NCBI GenBank assembly: GCA_028017165.1
Contig: CM051528.1
Coordinates: 16,806,302-16,870,301, forward strand
Reading direction: 5' to 3'
DNA: 64,000 nucleotides
From: Herpetospermum pedunculosum
Lineage: Eukaryota > Streptophyta > Magnoliopsida > Cucurbitales > Cucurbitaceae
In this document: piece after piece, positions 42,927-54,400 of the stretch
Numbering within the stretch: position 1 is the stretch's first letter
Layout of the letters: every line of letters begins with the position of its first letter
Notes under the pieces: model-generated
Told to the model about the DNA's origin: nothing
What the model saw: only the letters and a program-made list of their open reading frames with translations
Database searches by the model: none
Made by a program: the position numbers and the translations under genes

Positions 42927-42941
42927 TTAAGTTTGGGGGTG
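42927..42941 (+). other. ATH-0 polypurine tract
   Basis: TTAAGTTTGGGGGTG lies immediately before the LTR at 42942. Confidence 0.86.
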
Positions 42942-44654
42942 TGTTACGTCTCCAAAAGTGACTATTTTAGGACTTATTTGTGATAGGAAGTTGTGCATTT
43001 GTAAGTGTTTTTGGTAGGATTTAGCTTGAACTTGTGCTTATATATGAGAATTAGAAGAATGAAGCTAAATTAGGACTTATATGCAAAAGGAAAGAAAAAG
43101 AACCAAAAACGAAGTCAAAGGATTGAAAATTGCACATTGCGGAAGCATTGCGAAAACATTGCTAAAACCGCAATGTTTTAAGTGAAATCCGTAAGTTGTC
43201 TAACCATTTTTTGTTTTGTTCCGATCTTTCAGGGATCCATTCTTTCTCCTGCAGCCACGTAGAAGTACGACGTTGAGAATGGATGGTTCTCCTTGGCCCA
43301 ATCGTACCTGCAGAACACTATAAAAGGAGGTCAAGATGGAAGGTTGAAACACACTCGAACAACGTAGACTTCTCAGTTCAACGCAGCTTTTTCCACTCTT
43401 CTTCTCTCTTCCGTCTGTTGGCTTGAAAGGATCAGCTGTTGGAATCGACAATCTGATAGGAAGGAGAGAAGATTCATCTTCTCTTCTGATTGGATTCATC
43501 CAAGCAAGGCTTTCTTTCTTCCTTCAGCCGAGGCGTTCGCAACAAGAAGATCACGCTCGGATTTATTGCTTTCTGCCTTAGCTTTCTGTTTTCGTTGCTG
43601 TTTGTTGTCATTTCCCTTTCATTAGCTATTCTACTCCATTTCGTTGTTTTCTGTTTTAGTTTAGCTATTCCAAGCTATCATTTGTTTAGTTCAAACGCTA
43701 GTTAATCAAAGCATAATTTCATTACTTCGCAAGTTCTTCATCTCGTATGCTCACTGCCTTTAGCTTCTGTGTTGTCTTTAATCTTCTACTTAGTATGTTG
43801 TCTCCATCTATTCTCCCCAATCCATCTGCATCCATGAGTAACTAAATCACATAAGGGCATGCTAATGACAAGTCTATAGGTTAAAACACGTGAATCAAGC
43901 ATGTAGGATAGCTCTCGAATGCATTGAATGTATGTAAGCTTCACCCCACGGACAATTTCGATTGGCCATCCATTTTGTCCAAAGAACTCCTAACCTTTGG
44001 AAGGAGTAAGAGTTCAGAGTCGTACATTCATGCTAGCCTCTCAAGGTAGCCAGAAAATGACCTAGGAATAGGCGTTTTCCTAGTACAAATCATAACTTAC
44101 TGTTTTAACAAGATGCTTAAGACCTTACTTGGACATGAGTAAACTGAAGAATCTAATGCATGAAATCGGAAGATACATGAGAATGAGTTAGTTTGATGCA
44201 TGGTGAGTTGATCTACTGCTTGAGAATCGTAAGAAAAAGCCTATAGAGGAGTTGTTAGTAGCCCTTGTTTCCACACTTTACACACATTTCGCTGTTAAGA
44301 ACATTGCTAAATAATTGATGTTTCCGCAATTCCTTTAGTTGAAATTTTGCCTTAGTCATTTTTCTCTTCGTTTGTTATTCTTTTCTCTTTACATTCAAGT
44401 TTATCATTTACTTACACTTGTTTATGCTTTCATCATTTACACATTCCTTAGTAATTAGGCACTTTAAAACCAGATCTACCCCATTTAATCCTCCCATTCT
44501 CACTTAACAAAACACTTCGCTAGTAACTAAGAATAAATCTCTGTGGGAAATCGAATGAAAAAAATACTTATTACTTGCTACAAGATCATGTATGCTTGCA
44601 TGTTCTGAGTGCTCTATTCTTGCATCTTTATTTTAAACATTGAGCACGCAACAC
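42942..44654 (+). repeat. ATH-0 3' LTR
   Basis: A 1713-base LTR from TGTTACGTCTCC to GAGCACGCAACA, with TATAAAAG at 43319-43326. It is visibly more diverged from the other LTRs, for example in the pyrimidine-rich tract around 43560-43640. This is consistent with its being the oldest copy. Confidence 0.94.
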
Positions 44655-44657
44655 TAA

Positions 44658-44842
44658 GCTCGACCTCCTCCTCAGTCACACTACTCTCGTCGCCGCATGT
44701 CAGGAAATTCTCAATTATTTCCTCAACATTGGGGTACATTTCGATGATGACCTTCTCCTTAGTGGTTTGGACAGAGTTTTGTGAAACTTCGTCGGTTTCA
44801 CTCCTTGCAAATTGTCCCCAATAATGTCGTCGAAAATCTGCC
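44658..44842 (-). pseudogene. RET-M first reading frame, cut by ATH-0
   Basis: The minus-strand frame begins at ATG 44842 (MADFRRHYWGQFARSETDEV), about 85 bases downstream of the RET-M primer site. It encodes about 60 acidic residues before ATH-0 interrupts it at 44654. I do not recognise the protein. Its position is that of a leader or gag start. The rest must lie left of ATH-0 and is not found at 1-566 in any obvious form. Confidence 0.55.
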
Positions 44843-44927
44843 ATGCTAAACGAGAAGACACAAGAAAAGGAAAATATTTTTTTTGGTTTTGAAACAAATA
44901 AAATTTAACTAAGAGAAACTAAATGGT

Positions 44928-44945
44928 TCCCCGACAACGGCGCCA
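44928..44945 (-). other. RET-M primer binding site, tRNA-Asp type
   Basis: Minus-strand TGGCGCCGTTGTCGGGGA is one difference from the tRNA-Asp complement GTTGCC, and a different one from the ATH family. The LTR edge is five bases away at 44951. Confidence 0.8.
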
Positions 44946-45469
44946 ATTTTTGGTAGACGAACTTTTTGAATGTTCGCTATTTATCGGGGTGTCGAATCCC
45001 GCCAAAATAAAATTTATAATACCGATACAACTAAACTAACTTGTAGCTAGTGGTAACGGGTCAATCCGCAGGGAACCTAAATCAACTTCTCCTAATTAAT
45101 TTCTATTTGTCTTTTTAATTAAAGCTCAAAATAAAACAGTGAAGTAAAGGGGGAGTTAATTAAAACTAAACTAAATAGGAAATTAAACTAACGGAAAATT
45201 AAATAGCGAAAAGTAAAGAGCGGAAAAATAAATGTAACGTGTGCTCCTAATTCGATGGATCGGTATTTTCTTGATGCGCTTAGATCATAGGAATTCTAAT
45301 CATGCTTAGCAATTGTATCTCACGTACGCGAAATGTTTGCTCGTCTCCGTAGCAAACATTCCAATGAATTAATTAGAGGCGTAAATTCTAATTAAACATG
45401 CTCTTTACCTAATCTAAGTTGGGTACGCTTAAACCAATTAAAGAACAGTATGGGTAATATCGCGACGAA

Positions 45470-45720
45470 CCAATTGATTGAGAACTCGACCAATTGGCTC
45501 GATTTTTTCTCTTTCCTTAAGTCTATCGTGAAAACAATAATTAATTCATCCCCTCTCGGCCTATTGATTGAGAACTCGACCAATTGGCTCGATTTTTTCT
45601 CTTTCCTTAAGTCTATCGTGAAAACAATAATTAATTCATCCCCTCTCGACCAATTGGCTCGATTTTTTCTCTTTCCTTAAGTCTATCGTGAAAACAATAA
45701 TTAATTCATCCCTTAAGCTA
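45470..45720. repeat. Three-copy tandem repeat inside the RET-M LTR
   Basis: CTCGACCAATTGGCTCGATT starts at 45485, 45575 and 45645. The first two units are 90 bases apart; the third is 20 bases shorter. The copies are almost identical, so the expansion is recent. Confidence 0.93.
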
Positions 45721-46221
45721 GAATTAGACTTGTTACTTGGCGATTGAGGCAATTATATACTAACAAGAATCAAGCTTTCAGAAAAATATTAGGAAATTCT
45801 GCCCTCCTTTGGACTAGAACTCAAACTTATCAGTTTGACAGATTCCTCCTAAATCACCAAACCAATCATCACAATTGTGATAACATTTGATTAGTTAATT
45901 TATATGGTATAAGCACTCAAAACGATTAATTAATAATATGTTATAAAATACCCATTTAAGCTCTTAATTAATGCAATGGTCTAATTTAGACCTAAGCAAT
46001 TAAATTCAATATAATATAACAATTAAGCATAATTAATTCATTAATTCACAAGACTTAGGAACTATAAATTAGCACTTTTAGAGTGCTATTAGTGTTCACA
46101 CTAGATTTCGATATGAGAAATTTAATACGTGGAAATGAACTTGATTTTATTGATTTTTGTATATAAGTGTTACAATCTCTAATATTTATCCTCTGATGCT
46201 TTCTCTCAAGTATGTCAACTT

Positions 46222-46815
46222 TAATCTTTGGACTTGTTGATCTTCTTGGATGATCGACCATTGGGTTTGTTGATCTTCTTGGATGATCGATTTCTGGCTT
46301 GTTGATCTTCTTGGATCGACCCTTGACTTGTTATCTTGTTGGATCAGCCTCTGGCTTATTGATCTTGTTGGATCGGCCTCTAGCTTATTGATCTTGTTGG
46401 ATCGGCCTCTAGTTTGTTGATCTTCGTAAAGTCTTCGACTTGTAGCTTCTTGAAGGTCTTTGGCTTGTAACTTATTGAAGATCTTCGGCTTATATATTAT
46501 TGGAGGTCTTCAGCTTGTAGCTTCTTGAAGGTCTTCGGTTTGTAGCTTATTGAAGATCTTCAGCTTGTAGCTTCTTGAAGGTCTTCGACTCATAGCTTCT
46601 TGAAGGTCTTCGACTCATAGCTTATTGAAGATATCCGGTCGTAGTTTATTGAAGATCTTCGGCTTGTAGCTTCTTGAAGGTCATCGGCTTGTAGTTTCTT
46701 GGAGATCTTCGCTTGTAGCTTATTGAAGGTCTTCGGCTTGTAGCATATTGAAGGTCTTCGGCTTGTAGCTTCTTGAAGGTCTTTAGCTTGTAGTTTCTTG
46801 AAGTTTGTAGTCTTC
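46222..46815. repeat. Minisatellite block inside the RET-M LTR
   Basis: The first part (46222-46430) has about six units of the type TTGTTGATCTTCTTGGATCG. The second (46430-46815) has well over ten units of the type GGCTTGTAGCTTCTTGAAGG followed by TCTTC. Units vary in length and sequence. The transcript strand (minus) is open across part of it as a repetitive Lys/Arg-rich peptide, which I do not take as a gene. Confidence 0.85.
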
Positions 46816-46925
46816 GAATCTTTTGAACTTTAGGTCTTTGATGCCTCTGAATTCTAACTCTCTGATTGGTGGAGTTTCTTACTTCTCTCGATTTTGGCTC
46901 CATCTTGAATATGAATGATGGTCTT

Positions 46926-46934
46926 CTATTTATA
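46926..46934 (-). promoter_or_regulatory. TATA box of the RET-M LTR
   Basis: The minus-strand TATAAATAG is followed by GAAGACCATCATTC. The composition upstream (AT-rich with AGCCCAAGCCCAT boxes) is typical of plant LTR promoters. Confidence 0.65.
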
Positions 46935-47132
46935 GAGTTTGATGGACCCTAATATGGGCTTGGGCTTGGTTGACTTTGGGTCCAATCTTTGGCTTAATCC
47001 AATCATTTTCAATAGTCTATTATTTAAATTTGGCTCAATCCATTTTTTAATAATCTCGGGCTACATTAGCTTTGGGTTCCACGTGGCATAATTTGATTGA
47101 ACTAGCTGAAGTTGTTCGATGGATCAATACCA

Positions 47133-47267
47133 GACATGTGACATTATTTGGTTTGTCAATTTTTCATGTGTTTTAATTTAATTTGGGGACACTTGTAAAT
47201 TTGTAATTGATCACAAATTTATTAATATATTTTCATCATTAATTTAAATTAATGACGTGTCAGTTTG
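47133..47267. other. AT-rich gap between RET-M and the Tat element
   Basis: These 135 bases have no gene. They may be the outer end of the RET-M LTR if that LTR ends near 47262. Confidence 0.4.
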
Positions 47268-47293
47268 TGTCGTATTTTGTCGGGCCATTTGTT

Positions 47294-47325
<32 letters not shown>

Positions 47326-48948
47326 TTTGTCATATTTGATTGAGTTTTTTTAAGTTTTAAATTCACTTTTTATTCCGTATTTAATTATTTTCGAAAATGG
47401 GAAAAAAATATAAAAAAGAATGTTTCAACTATTTCGAAAGATTTTATTACTTAATTAGACAATGAAATCAAGTTTTAAATGAGTAATAAATTTTAAATCC
47501 TTTTATGGCTAAGTTTTTATATTCATTCATTAAATTGAATGAGTATAAGATTTTAAATCATTTTTGGGTTAAAACTGGGTACTACTAAAATTTGATTTTA
47601 ATCCATTTTTGTCAAAATCCGTTTCAATTTAGAATGAATTTTCGAGTCATGAATTATTTGATTCTAACCTTATTTCGCATTCCATCGTCTATAAGTATCG
47701 GAAAAAAATCAAAATGAAAAAAGAGAATATCATAGCAAAAGGCAAGTAGAGGGGAGACCCATAAAATTAGAGTTTTAGAGAATTTAAAACATGATTTTTG
47801 AAGTCAAAATCTGGATTTGACTAAAAAATCAATTTTCTTTCTCCAAGGCCCCACACTCTCTCTCTCTCTTCCTCCATCTTCTTTCCCATCTTCATCTTCT
47901 CCACCTTCATCCAACCACCATCTCTGACCACCATTACTGACGGCGGCGGACCGAACATCACGGCGGTCTGCGACGAGCTTCACGGCGGCGTACGAAGACC
48001 CAGACGGCGGCGGCGGCGGACGAAGCTCCTCGGTGGCAAACCACGATCACATCTGCGACAACTCAACCTCGAGCAGCAGCGTACCTCGACCACGACCTCA
48101 ACAAACCAGCGGTGGCGGACGAAGCTCCTCGGCGGCGAACCACGCGCAGACCTCCAGCTTCCTCATCGCAAGACGACGATTTGCCATGACCGACGGCGGC
48201 AGAACACAGGCGGAACGCACCGAAGATATCAACCGAGAAGCATTGCGTGGTAAGGATGCGGTTAGTTTTAGTTTTTTTAATTTATTTACAAATTTGCCAT
48301 TGGTTAATTAAAAATACATTTTTTTTTCCTTTTTCCCATGTTTTCTATATTGTTTCTTTATCTGGATTTCAAATAAAAACTTTCTAAAAATAACTTGTTA
48401 TTTTTCCTACTTTTTTCGTTTAATTTTATTTGATTTTTTTTTTTTTTTTATCTAAATTATTATTTCAAAATTAGATTTTTATTTACTTTAAAATTAGATT
48501 TTCAAAACGAATTTAAATTAATATTATCATGAAGAATCATATTACGGAGTTGGGATTGTCTCAAATTCTTGAGGTGATAATTTTCTTTATTTAAGAGAAA
48601 TTTAAAACGTGAGAATAAATTTTGGCTATGATTAAGTGAGACATCTTTTTAAATTTAATACTATTTCTTTTTTTTTTCCTCAAATTAAGGACTTTCGCAA
48701 TAAATTTAATTGGATAATAAAAATGAAATTTTGGCTACCGTTTTTTGAAAAACGGGTGTTGTAGGGTGCTAACACCTTCCCTACACTCAACCGACCCCAA
48801 ATTTGATTTATGTTTTCTAGACCAGTTTTTATTTTAAGGTGACCAATCACACTCAAAATGATTGGTGGCGACTCCATCTCTTTTATTTTTAAAACAAAAC
48901 CCTTGAAAGAGAACGTCGGCCGCTCCGCGTCGGGATGACGTTGCGACA
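47268..48948 (+). repeat. Tat/Ogre-like element 5' LTR (left boundary inferred)
   Basis: The right end GTTGCGACA lies three bases before the tRNA-Arg primer site. TGTCG at 47268 is the inverted match of the terminal CGACA, giving a 1681-base LTR; a second TGTCG at 47278 is an alternative. A TATA-like CTATAAGTA is at about 47689-47697. The likely R region has a CT-repeat (47863-47880) and a GGCGGC-rich stretch (47938-48200). Confidence 0.6.
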
Positions 48949-48951
48949 GCA

Positions 48952-48969
48952 TGGCGACTCCACTGGGGA
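48952..48969 (+). other. Primer binding site, tRNA-Arg type
   Basis: TGGCGACTCCACTGGGGA follows the LTR after three bases. From memory this is the type of primer site used by Tat/Ogre elements. Confidence 0.75.
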
Positions 48970-49183
48970 CCTTTTTTTAGAGGGTCACGACCATTTAATT
49001 TTAATCTTTTATTATCCAATTTTTCATTTTTTTTTTTGTGATCCTTTGTTTCTTTTTTGTTTTATTTATTTATTATTTATTTTATAATTGATTTATCACG
49101 ATTCATTTTGCATTGTCATGCATTTCACACACAATCACGGCTCTATACCCGAGCTATACCTTGTAAGATTAGAATTGAGAATT

Positions 49184-49985
49184 TAGTAGTGTCGATCTTC
49201 GAGGGGATTTAATTGCCCCCGCATAGGCACATGAAAAATTCTCACTCAACTTAATTTATTTGTTATTTTATAACATTGAAATTAATTTGGGGGCCTTTGA
49301 CCTCTAGGTTTAGAATTTTACCATCACATCATTTTTATTATTGTTCAATTCATTTACTTTGGAGTTGAAATTATTTTGAGGTCATTTTGGTTTTTATAAC
49401 TGTTGTTGCATTTGTTTTTGTATACTTTTGAATTTATCTTTGTTTTATTCATTTCCTTTTCAAAACAAATTTCTAAAAAAAAATTCCCTCAAAACTTTTT
49501 TTTATCATTTTAATTTTATTTTAAGATTTAGTAGTTTTTTTTACTTTGTTTTAAGACTCAATAGTGTCGACCATAAAAACAATTGTCAATGATAGACGCA
49601 TGAAAAGTCTTATTTCATTTTCTAAGATTGTTTTATTTTTTAAATTTTATTTCAAAACAATTTTCATTATTTTAATTTCATTTTTAGAATTAGTAGTGTC
49701 GACCCTCGAGGGATATAAATGCCTCGTATAGGCGCATGAAAGATCTTAGTGGATTTTCTATTTCTACATTTTTTTAAAACAATAATAATAATATATATAT
49801 TCTTTCACTTATGTCATTTTAAATTAATAAATAAAAAATAAAAAAAATAAAACTTTAAGATTGAGTAGTGTCGACCATCAAGGGGATGTAAATGCCCCGT
49901 ATAGGCGCATGAAATATTCTTTAAGATTGAAGTAGTGTCGACCATCGAGGGGATGTAAATGTCCCGTATAGGCACATGAAAATTC
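49184..49985 (+). repeat. Five direct repeats in the Tat leader
   Basis: Copies of about 55 bases start near 49184, 49558, 49691, 49863 and 49930. Each has the order TAGTGTCGAC, a GAGGGGAT-like core, AAATGCCCCGTATAGGCGCA, then TGAAA. The last two are adjacent (67-base period); the others are separated by AT-rich spacers of varying length. The core GGGGATGTAAATGCCCC can form a stem. Confidence 0.88.
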
Positions 49986-50361
49986 TTACTAAAGTTATTT
50001 CATTTATTATTAAGCGGTGAGTCTTGTCTTCTAAAAAGTATCATTTTCTTCCATAAAAAAAAAAAAAAAAATCATTTTCATCTCACACATGATAAAAATG
50101 CCCATGCATCATTTTCTCATTTCACATATAAAAAAAAAAAAAAAACATTTGTTATTCATCAATTTCATAATATCATCTCATGCATGTTTCAGAAAATATT
50201 GTCAAATTTTATCACATCCTCCTAAGGCTTTCATTTTTACGGGTTTTTTTCCTCCATTTCGCTAAATTTTACTTTTTTTTTATTAAAAAAAAAACAATTT
50301 TAAAATAGCTCAATCACCACCAACTCGTCGTATTCACGCCACAAGACTAAGAACAAAGATT
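49986..50361 (+). other. A/T-rich leader segment
   Basis: Several A runs alternate with CATTTTCATCTCACACATG-like stretches. Similar stretches recur at 52480-52780 in the 3' region. No gene is seen. Confidence 0.5.
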
Positions 50362-51913
50362 ATGGAAGAACAACAGGCAGAAATAGAGAAAACAAGAAAG
50401 GAAATGAGTGAGCTACGGGAGAAGGTAGAATCAATGCTCAACTTGATGGAAAAGGGGAAAGCGGTGGCTGATCTCGCGCAACCCAACAATACAGCTGATG
50501 ACTCCTTCGAAGTCAATCCCTCTCTGCACCCTCAAACTAAAGGATTCATCCCACTGCCATATACATCGTTCAACCCGCTGTACCATTCGTCAGCAGGACA
50601 ATACCCTTACCAGTTCTTCAAAGGCGAAAGTATCTCCACAAATGATCGGGCTGGGTTTGTACACCCCAAGGAAGAGCCATCCAGGGTAACTATCAAGACC
50701 CCTAATAATGGAACACTCGAAACCCTCGAGGAAAGGTTAAGAGCAGTTGAAGGGACAAATGTCTTTGGGAATATTGACGCCTCCAAGTTGTGTCTTGTTC
50801 CAGATGTTGTAATTCCACCAAAGTTTAAGGTGCCGAAATTCAAAAAGTACGAGGTGACATCATGCCCGAGAAGTCACCTCATCATGTATGGTAGGAAAAT
50901 GGCAGCGTACGTTCAAAATAAAAAATTGTCAATTCACTGTTTCCAAGACTGTTTGACTGGTCTAGCGTCTCGATGGTATATACAGTTAGATAGTGCTCAT
51001 ATCTACTCGTGAAAGAATTTAGCCGATTCTTTCCTAAAGCAATACAAGCATAACATAGACATGGCCCCTGACCGGATGGATTTGCAGAGAATGGAAAAAA
51101 AAGAGCACAAAAAGCTTCAAGGAGTACGCGCAAAGGTGGAGAGATATCGCGGCACAAATACAACCTCCCCTAACTGATAAAGAGTTATCAGCCATGTTCA
51201 TGAACACTCTCAAGTATCCCTTCTATGATAAAATGATTGAGAGCGCTTCAACTAATTTCTCCGACATAATGACGATTGGAGAGAGGATCGAATATGGAAT
51301 CAAGCATGGTAAAATAATTGACACATCTGAGTCGTCAGTTGCGAAGAAAGAAGATTTTTCGAAGAAGGGAGAAGTCCAAATGGTGGGTAGTACAAACCAG
51401 TACAATTTGAGGCAACAACCATTTCCAAATACTGGGATGATACAATACCCCCAAAATTATTACACGGATCCATATTACCAACCTTATGTCAACATTGCGT
51501 CAGCACAATATCCTTCATTTTTTCCTTAGAACCCACAACCTAAACTAAATCAAGGTTACAAACCCTGAAGTCAACAAGTACCTCTCAACAATCAGAGACA
51601 ACAAAATAACAGAGGGGGGCATAGATAGACTCAGTTTGATCCAATTCCAATAACCTACACAGAGCTTCTACCTCAATTATTCCAAAATAATCAATTGTCG
51701 CCTCTACCCGCACTACCTATGCGGCCACCTTATCCAAAATGGTATGACGCAAATGCTCATTGTGACTATCATGCGGGGACTGCGGGACATTCAACAGAGA
51801 ATTGTACTGCACTTAAGCATAAGGTACAAACACTGATCAAAGCGGGGTGGTTGAATTTCGATAAGGAAGATGAACCTGATGTCAACAATAATCCTCTTCC
51901 AGATTATCAGTAA
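50362..51913 (+). pseudogene. Tat/Ogre-like gag, several stops and one frameshift
   Basis: The first open part (50362-51012, 216 residues) has a coiled-coil start (EEQQAEIEKTRKEMSELREK) and then Tat-type gag sequence: LEERLRAVEG, LVPDVVIPPKFKVPKF, CPRSHLIMYGRKMAAY, SRWYIQLDSAHIYS. It stops at TGA 51010-51012 where Trp is usual in the family. A frameshift lies near 51100. The next open part (51194-51529) has FSDIMTIGERIEYGIKHGK. Further stops occur at 51527-51529, near 51566 and near 51628. The last part (51695-51913) holds the finger-like CDYHAGTAGHSTENC. No protease follows. Confidence 0.88.
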
Positions 51914-53600
51914 AGGATCGTGAACCAAATTCGAAAAAAAAAGACGGATCCTCTAGTGTACCTGTGCCCAGAAGGCTTTGGATTCGACAATCATACTATT
52001 CCAGAGCTGCCATCATTTTATGTCAAAGCGATTATTTCAACCTTTATTTACTTTGTTCGTTTAAGATAATTTAAATTTTCTATGTCAACATTTCATATTT
52101 CAGTAAAAAAATCGTTATTCATTTCATCCTTTGTTCTACTCATCCTTAAGTGTTGATATGGTAGTCTTAATTATCTTTATGATTAATACGCGAAATTATA
52201 AAATCAATATTGGGATTTCAAAATTCACGCAAGTCTAGCACGAACTATTATTGTCTTAGAATAATGGAGGGGGAAGCTAGAGGGTCAGTAGTCCTCGTTT
52301 CCTCATTATCAAATTGGGCAAAGATATGGTCGATACTTCCTTAGGGAAAGAAGAAAATACAGAAATCAACCGGTTTCTGCCAAGTCAGAATTCGACCAAG
52401 ATCTCTTGTGAAATTCAGGACGAACGTGGTGTTTGAGCTATTTAAAAAAAAAATGAACAAAAAAAAAAAGTTCATGCATCATTATCTCATTTGCATATTG
52501 AGTCGTAAGTTTTAGGCAAATTTAATTTGTTATTTACCAATTGCATCATATCATCTCACACATGCATATAAAAAATTTTAAAAAAAAAAAATCATTTGTT
52601 ATCGTACACATGCATACATCACAAAAAAAATCAAGTTTTATTTTCATCTCCAACACGATTAAAATGTTCAAAATCTCATTTCACATATTAAAAGAACAAA
52701 AAAAAAAAAAAATCATTTGTTATTCATCAATTTTTCAATTTCATCTCATTTCACATATTAAAAGAATAAAATATTTTCAAATTTTAGTGCATCTTTCATC
52801 ATATCACTTACATGTTAAAACTTTTGATACTTTTATGTTTATTTTGATCATCTTTGTGTTTACTTTGATTGTACTTGTTAGGTGAAAACTTAGCAAGAAT
52901 TTTGAGTAAAAATTGTGAATCATCACTGAAAAAAAGAAAGAAAAAAAAGTTTTTTTTTCACTATTCTTATATAAGAAATTGTCAAAGTCTCAGTCATTTT
53001 ATGACCTTCCTGAAAATATTTTTCTCAACCTTCATTGTTGAGCTAAGCTTTAAATCGAGGGAACTCTATTTTGCCCTTCAAATTTCTCATGTGCTAAACA
53101 TTATACTACCATACACCATCGAACAAGGTTTTAATAATCGCACTAGGCAAACACCCTTTTGCAGTGAGAGTCCAGAACTACTCACTGGAAAATCTTGAAC
53201 CTGCATACCATATAGCTTTGAGGAAATTTATCCTGATTTGTTGATCCACTATAAAATTCCGGACTAAACTCACCATCTACATGGTGCACCTCTACATTTA
53301 TCTACCCACCTAGCCTTTTGCTAAACCTATCATATTTAATTAGATGACAAACATCCTAAATTATTCGAGAGAACTTCAAATGTAATGAAATAGTATTGAA
53401 CTCTTGTGATATACGGCTTCATAATTAAAACTTGTTATTTTTCATATATTCTTAATATTCAATTTCATTTGATCAAAATTCTCATTTCTTTCCATTCCTA
53501 TCATTTGTCATTTCTCTTTCCTCGATTAGAAAGTGATTCTAAGACCTAAGATAATAGTTTTGAGAACTAATGAGTCGGTAACTTTGAAAATCATCTCGAA
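51914..53600 (+). other. Non-coding 3' part of the Tat element
   Basis: Short coding-like remnants just after gag (CPEGFGFDN, ELPSFYVKAIIS) suggest a relic of the gag-pol junction or pol end. After about 52080 the sequence is AT-rich, with A runs and the CATTTCATATCATCTCACACATGC-type stretches also present in the leader. Nothing else can be supported. Confidence 0.45.
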
Positions 53601-53734
53601 GTCTCAATTTCTTTCAATCAGTTTTGCTCGTGGGACATCCTCGATACCAAGAATCATGGCCAAAGAAACGACGAGGAAGGACTACAAGGAGTTGTAAAGG
53701 AGTAACTAAATGTTATAAATTATTTGTATATGAT

Positions 53735-54400
53735 TGCACAATTTCTTGCTTAAAAAAAAAAAAAAAAAGCTGCAAGATTTGTGGAATCAGTAGATCAAGG
53801 AACTACATCTCGGAATGCTTAGAAAATCTCCTTTGCAAAGCAACCAATTGGGGCAAAACCTCTATCTTCGCCAAACTGGGACAAAATTTTCAACTTTGCA
53901 AACTGGAGCAAAGTCGTCGTCTTTACCACACTAGAGCAAAGCTACCATCAACAAACTCGAGCAAAGCCTTCATCTTTGTCACACTAGAGCAAAGCCTTCG
54001 TCTTTGCCATACTGGAGCAAAGCTACCATCAACAAACTGGAGCAAAGTCTTCATATTTGCTACACTGGAGCAAGACCAATATCAACAAATTGGAACAAGG
54101 CCACCATCTACGTCGGGGGCAAAATCGACATCAACAAGCTGAAGCATTTGATTGCGTCATTTCTTAAAAAAAAAAAAAAAAAAAATTGGTGCAATCAGTA
54201 GATCAAAAAGCTTCATCGCGAGATGCGTAAAAATCTCACCTCTAAATCAACAAACTGGAGCAAAGCCTTCGTCTTTGCCATACTGGAGCAAGACCACCAT
54301 CAACGCATTGCGGCAAAGCCGTCGCCTTTGCCACATTTGGGCAAAATCATTCATCTTTGTCACACCAGACCAAGTCAAGATGGAGATAATCAAATTATCA
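53735..54400 (+). repeat. Two-level tandem repeat in the Tat 3' region
   Basis: A long unit recurs: TTTCTTGCTTAAAAAA...GCAAGATTTGTGGAATCAGTAGATCAAGG at 53742 and a related copy at 54158. Within each unit, short repeats of about 25 bases contain GGAGCAAAGCCTTCGTCTTT and CTACCATCAACAAACTGGAG (53845-54105 and 54250-54365). Tandem repeats between pol and the 3' LTR are common in Tat/Ogre elements. Confidence 0.82.

Larger units (their letters stand above)
38876..44654 (+). mobile_element. ATH-0: 5'-truncated Athila-like element (right portion)
   Basis: With 567-641 this is the oldest layer of the nest. It has an integrase tail, ORF2 39777-41498, 3' non-coding sequence, PPT 42927-42941 and a 3' LTR 42942-44654. 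The 5' LTR, PBS, gag, protease, RT and RNase H are absent, so the TSD cannot be checked. The right flank begins CTAAG, inside the leader gene of RET-M. It is in the opposite orientation to ATH-1. Confidence 0.92.
44951..47132 (-). repeat. RET-M 5' LTR (right boundary uncertain)
   Basis: It starts TGGTAGACGAAC next to the primer site. A matching TACCA ends at 47132, giving 2182 bases with five-base inverted termini. An alternative right end near 47262 (GTGTCA) cannot be excluded. Minus-strand TATAAATAG at 46926-46934 marks the promoter, so U3 is short and R-U5 is about 2 kb. The LTR is not related by eye to the ATH LTRs. It contains two tandem-repeat blocks. Confidence 0.6.

Noticed and set aside
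44928..44945. tRNA-like sequence at the primer sites (also 12445, 22325, 37144, 48952)
   Set aside because: Only the 18 bases complementary to a tRNA 3' end are present, next to LTR edges; no tRNA gene fold exists.
46646..46903. Lys/Arg-rich 85-codon minus-strand frame
   Set aside because: It is a translation of the RET-M LTR minisatellite; the repetitive peptide follows the DNA repeat.
48033..48311. 92-codon frame in GC-rich sequence
   Set aside because: It lies in the presumed transcribed part of the Tat LTR, has low-complexity composition from GGCGGC repeats and no recognisable domain.
53753..53769. Poly(A) runs (also near 54165 and 54870) as possible SINE or LINE tails
   Set aside because: No target duplication or element body is visible beside them, and the runs belong to a repeated Tat 3' unit.
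53624..54142. 172-codon frame in the Tat 3' region
   Set aside because: It is a repetitive peptide that mirrors the 25-base tandem repeat and contains a poly-Lys run from an A tract; not a credible protein.
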